NCBI GenBank assembly: GCA_014529385.2
Contig: CM043960.1
Coordinates: forward strand, 118,118,043-118,182,042
Direction: 5' to 3'
DNA: 64,000 bases
From: Adiantum capillus-veneris
Taxonomy: Eukaryota > Streptophyta > Polypodiopsida > Polypodiales > Pteridaceae
The notes beneath the pieces are model-generated. The model ran no database searches and was not told where the DNA came from. It worked only from the letters and a program-made list of their open reading frames with translations. The translations under genes and the position numbers were made by a program. Shown piece after piece: positions 62,289-64,000 of this stretch (the first letter of the stretch is position 1; each line of letters opens with the position of its first letter).

Positions 62289-62416
62289 CTCATTTGAAAG
62301 AGGTTTGAAAATTATTGAAAACAATGCACACATCGCGGATTGCTTTTAGGAATTTTAAAATGTTAAAATCATAGCAAAATCTTACCCTCAAGTATGTAGT
62401 GCAATGCTCCACATAC

Positions 62417-62535
<119 letters not shown>

Positions 62536-62779
62536 GTCATCACCTCTAGGCTATATTCACTAGCCCCATCCTGCGCAATCCATGTGCAGCATATCTCTAT
62601 TTATTTACCAGGAGAAGAGGGATCTTTCTCTAGACCCATGCATACTAGGTTAACCTAGTAGCCTCAAAAATCATGCAGTTAAAGAGACGAGGTGTAGACA
62701 CAAGGAAAATAGCCAATAGAAGGCCGACATGCAAAATGGTGGGGTTGACATCTCCTCTCCCTCTAATGATGCAAGCTAT

Positions 62780-64000
62780 ATGGTGCCACTTGGTGATATT
62801 TCATTGATCACATATGGTCAATTACCTCATCTTTTAGTTCCTTGGAGTGTTGGTTCAAGGTATAGACTAAGACATAGTCTCCCTTCATTAACTCTTTGTT
62901 GATCATGTGGTGGTCATGAAATGCTTACATTTGTTGTTTTTGTGCATAGATAGATTCAACCGCCTGGAGTCTCTTTAAATTTTATTCAAGCTTTACCAAA
63001 ACACAGACCTTTTCCAAAAACCTCTTAATTTGCTGAAATCTGTAAGGATTTTGCAGTTTGCTTACTGGGTAGTAACCCCTATCCCCTTGTGCCTAACCAA
63101 ATTCTGACTCCATTAAGGCATCTAAAGCTCTACCCACTGATTTATCATCCTCCAAGTGAAGGTGAAATATTGAAGATATCAACTCAGGACCTAACCAAAA
63201 ACTACGAAAGATGTTACCTTTAGTATCTTGAATATGACTTCACAAAGTCATCAGGGATTGATTTGTTTTCCAATGTTTCTAGGCAGCATTGCATACTGAA
63301 GTAACCCAGTCCTCTTGAGCCACTCTTTATGTGTCACCACCTATAAATCTAACTCCTGGCGCATGTCAAGGAAGTTGTAGTCAACAAGACCACTCTCGAT
63401 GGCAAGTGATGACTCCTCAAGAGGTGTTGACAGTTCTTCCTCAATGATGACATCTGCAACTGCAATGGCCTGAGCTGTAAGAAGAGCTTTTCGCTCCAAA
63501 CTCCTTATTTAGTTTTCTGTAATCCACACAGACTTTGATTTTGCCATTTTTCTTTGGAAACACCACAATGGGTGACAACCAAGTTACTTTATCCACTGGA
63601 TAGATGAAACCTACTTCCAACAGTTTATCTATTTCCTCCTTCACCTATTTGGCATAGTTAAGATTCATCCTATACCTCTGCTTCTTATCTGGTACTACAT
63701 CAATTTTTAAATTGATTCTATGTTGACATACCGTTGGATCTGATCCCTTCATATCCATATAAGAACAGGCAAAAACATCTTTAAACTCCTACAATAAGTT
63801 TTTCAATGACCTCTTAAAATTCAGGTCCAATTCAATGGACAGCCTGACAAATTTGGACTCTTTTTCCTCTCCCAAATTTATATCTTCTAAATCATCTACT
63901 TTGACCCTTGAACTCTTTGACATTTGCTCCACAAACATTCTCTCTACATGCTTTATTGATTCTATTGTTTCCTACTCCTCTTGCAACTCTTTAGTAATGA
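62780..64000 (-). pseudogene. Rearranged Gypsy polyprotein fragments (element F), runs off the right edge
   Basis: On the minus strand from 64000 leftward: an acidic spacer, then SYMDMKGSDPTVCQHRINL and the RT start EIDKLLEVGFIYPVDKVTWL and KVCVDYRKLN (63650-63520). The frame then jumps directly, without the RT palm, into EELSTPLEESSLAIESGLVD and HKEWLKRTGLLQYAML (63500-63300), which resembles the N-terminal part of the extra ORF of element C (EKWLKATGLYDFATL). Further left, near 62830-62970, are traces of a different integrase C-terminal tail (INKELMKGDYVLVYTLNQHS). In-frame TAGs occur at positions where Gln fits. This is an internally deleted relative of element C next to another fragment. 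Confidence 0.7.

Overview
This is nuclear DNA of a land plant. It is AT-rich and repeat-dominated: it holds nested plant-type LTR retrotransposons, long CT and GT microsatellites, GT-AG introns, and no bacterial-style gene packing. A large-genome seedless plant such as a fern or lycophyte would fit the retroelement proteins, but that is a weak inference. I see no intact ordinary host gene. The only host-derived gene is a decayed calmodulin copy near 61.65-62.04 kb.

The left and centre are a nest of four mobile elements. The oldest layer (A) is a minus-strand chromovirus-like Ty3/Gypsy element. Its right (5') LTR is 50403-52164 and the remnant of its left (3') LTR is 3339-4092. A second minus-strand LTR element (B, tRNA-Asp-type primer site) landed in that left LTR; its 5' LTR is 2390-3338 and its leader and first ORF run off the left edge. 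A plus-strand Gypsy element (C, 4356-44952) landed inside A. C has two 384-bp LTRs and the 5-bp target duplication AGCAT. C's gag is split by a fourth insertion (D).

D is the main discovery candidate, a ~31.7-kb DNA element at about 5457-37173. It has a perfect 16-bp terminal inverted repeat (AAGACCATATTAGGTA) and a 4-5 bp target duplication ((T)AGGG). Removing D and one duplication puts the two gag halves back in register. D encodes a 1075-aa protein with a possible DDE/RNase H-like core (transposase candidate, minus strand). Its plus-strand genes are a spliced ~1041-aa gene joining a DGQHS (ParB-like) region to a C-terminal SET domain, and two FCP1/NLI-type phosphatase-like genes with altered catalytic motifs. 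About half of D is a satellite built on TGGACAAGTGGTGGACCTTG. The satellite is predominantly in plus orientation in the left part and minus orientation in the right part, and it fills introns and intergenic DNA. D's genes are open while the retroelements around it are full of stops, so D looks like the youngest and possibly most recently active layer.

The right part holds a nearly complete minus-strand Ty1/copia element (E, 53588-58762, target duplication TTGTT, only three in-frame stops), about 2.6 kb with no recognised gene, three ~100-bp CT arrays around the calmodulin pseudogene, and rearranged Gypsy fragments (62.8-64 kb). Premature stops in A, C, E and the last fragment are mostly TAG at expected glutamine positions, the pattern expected from C-to-T decay of methylated CAG (CHG) sites.
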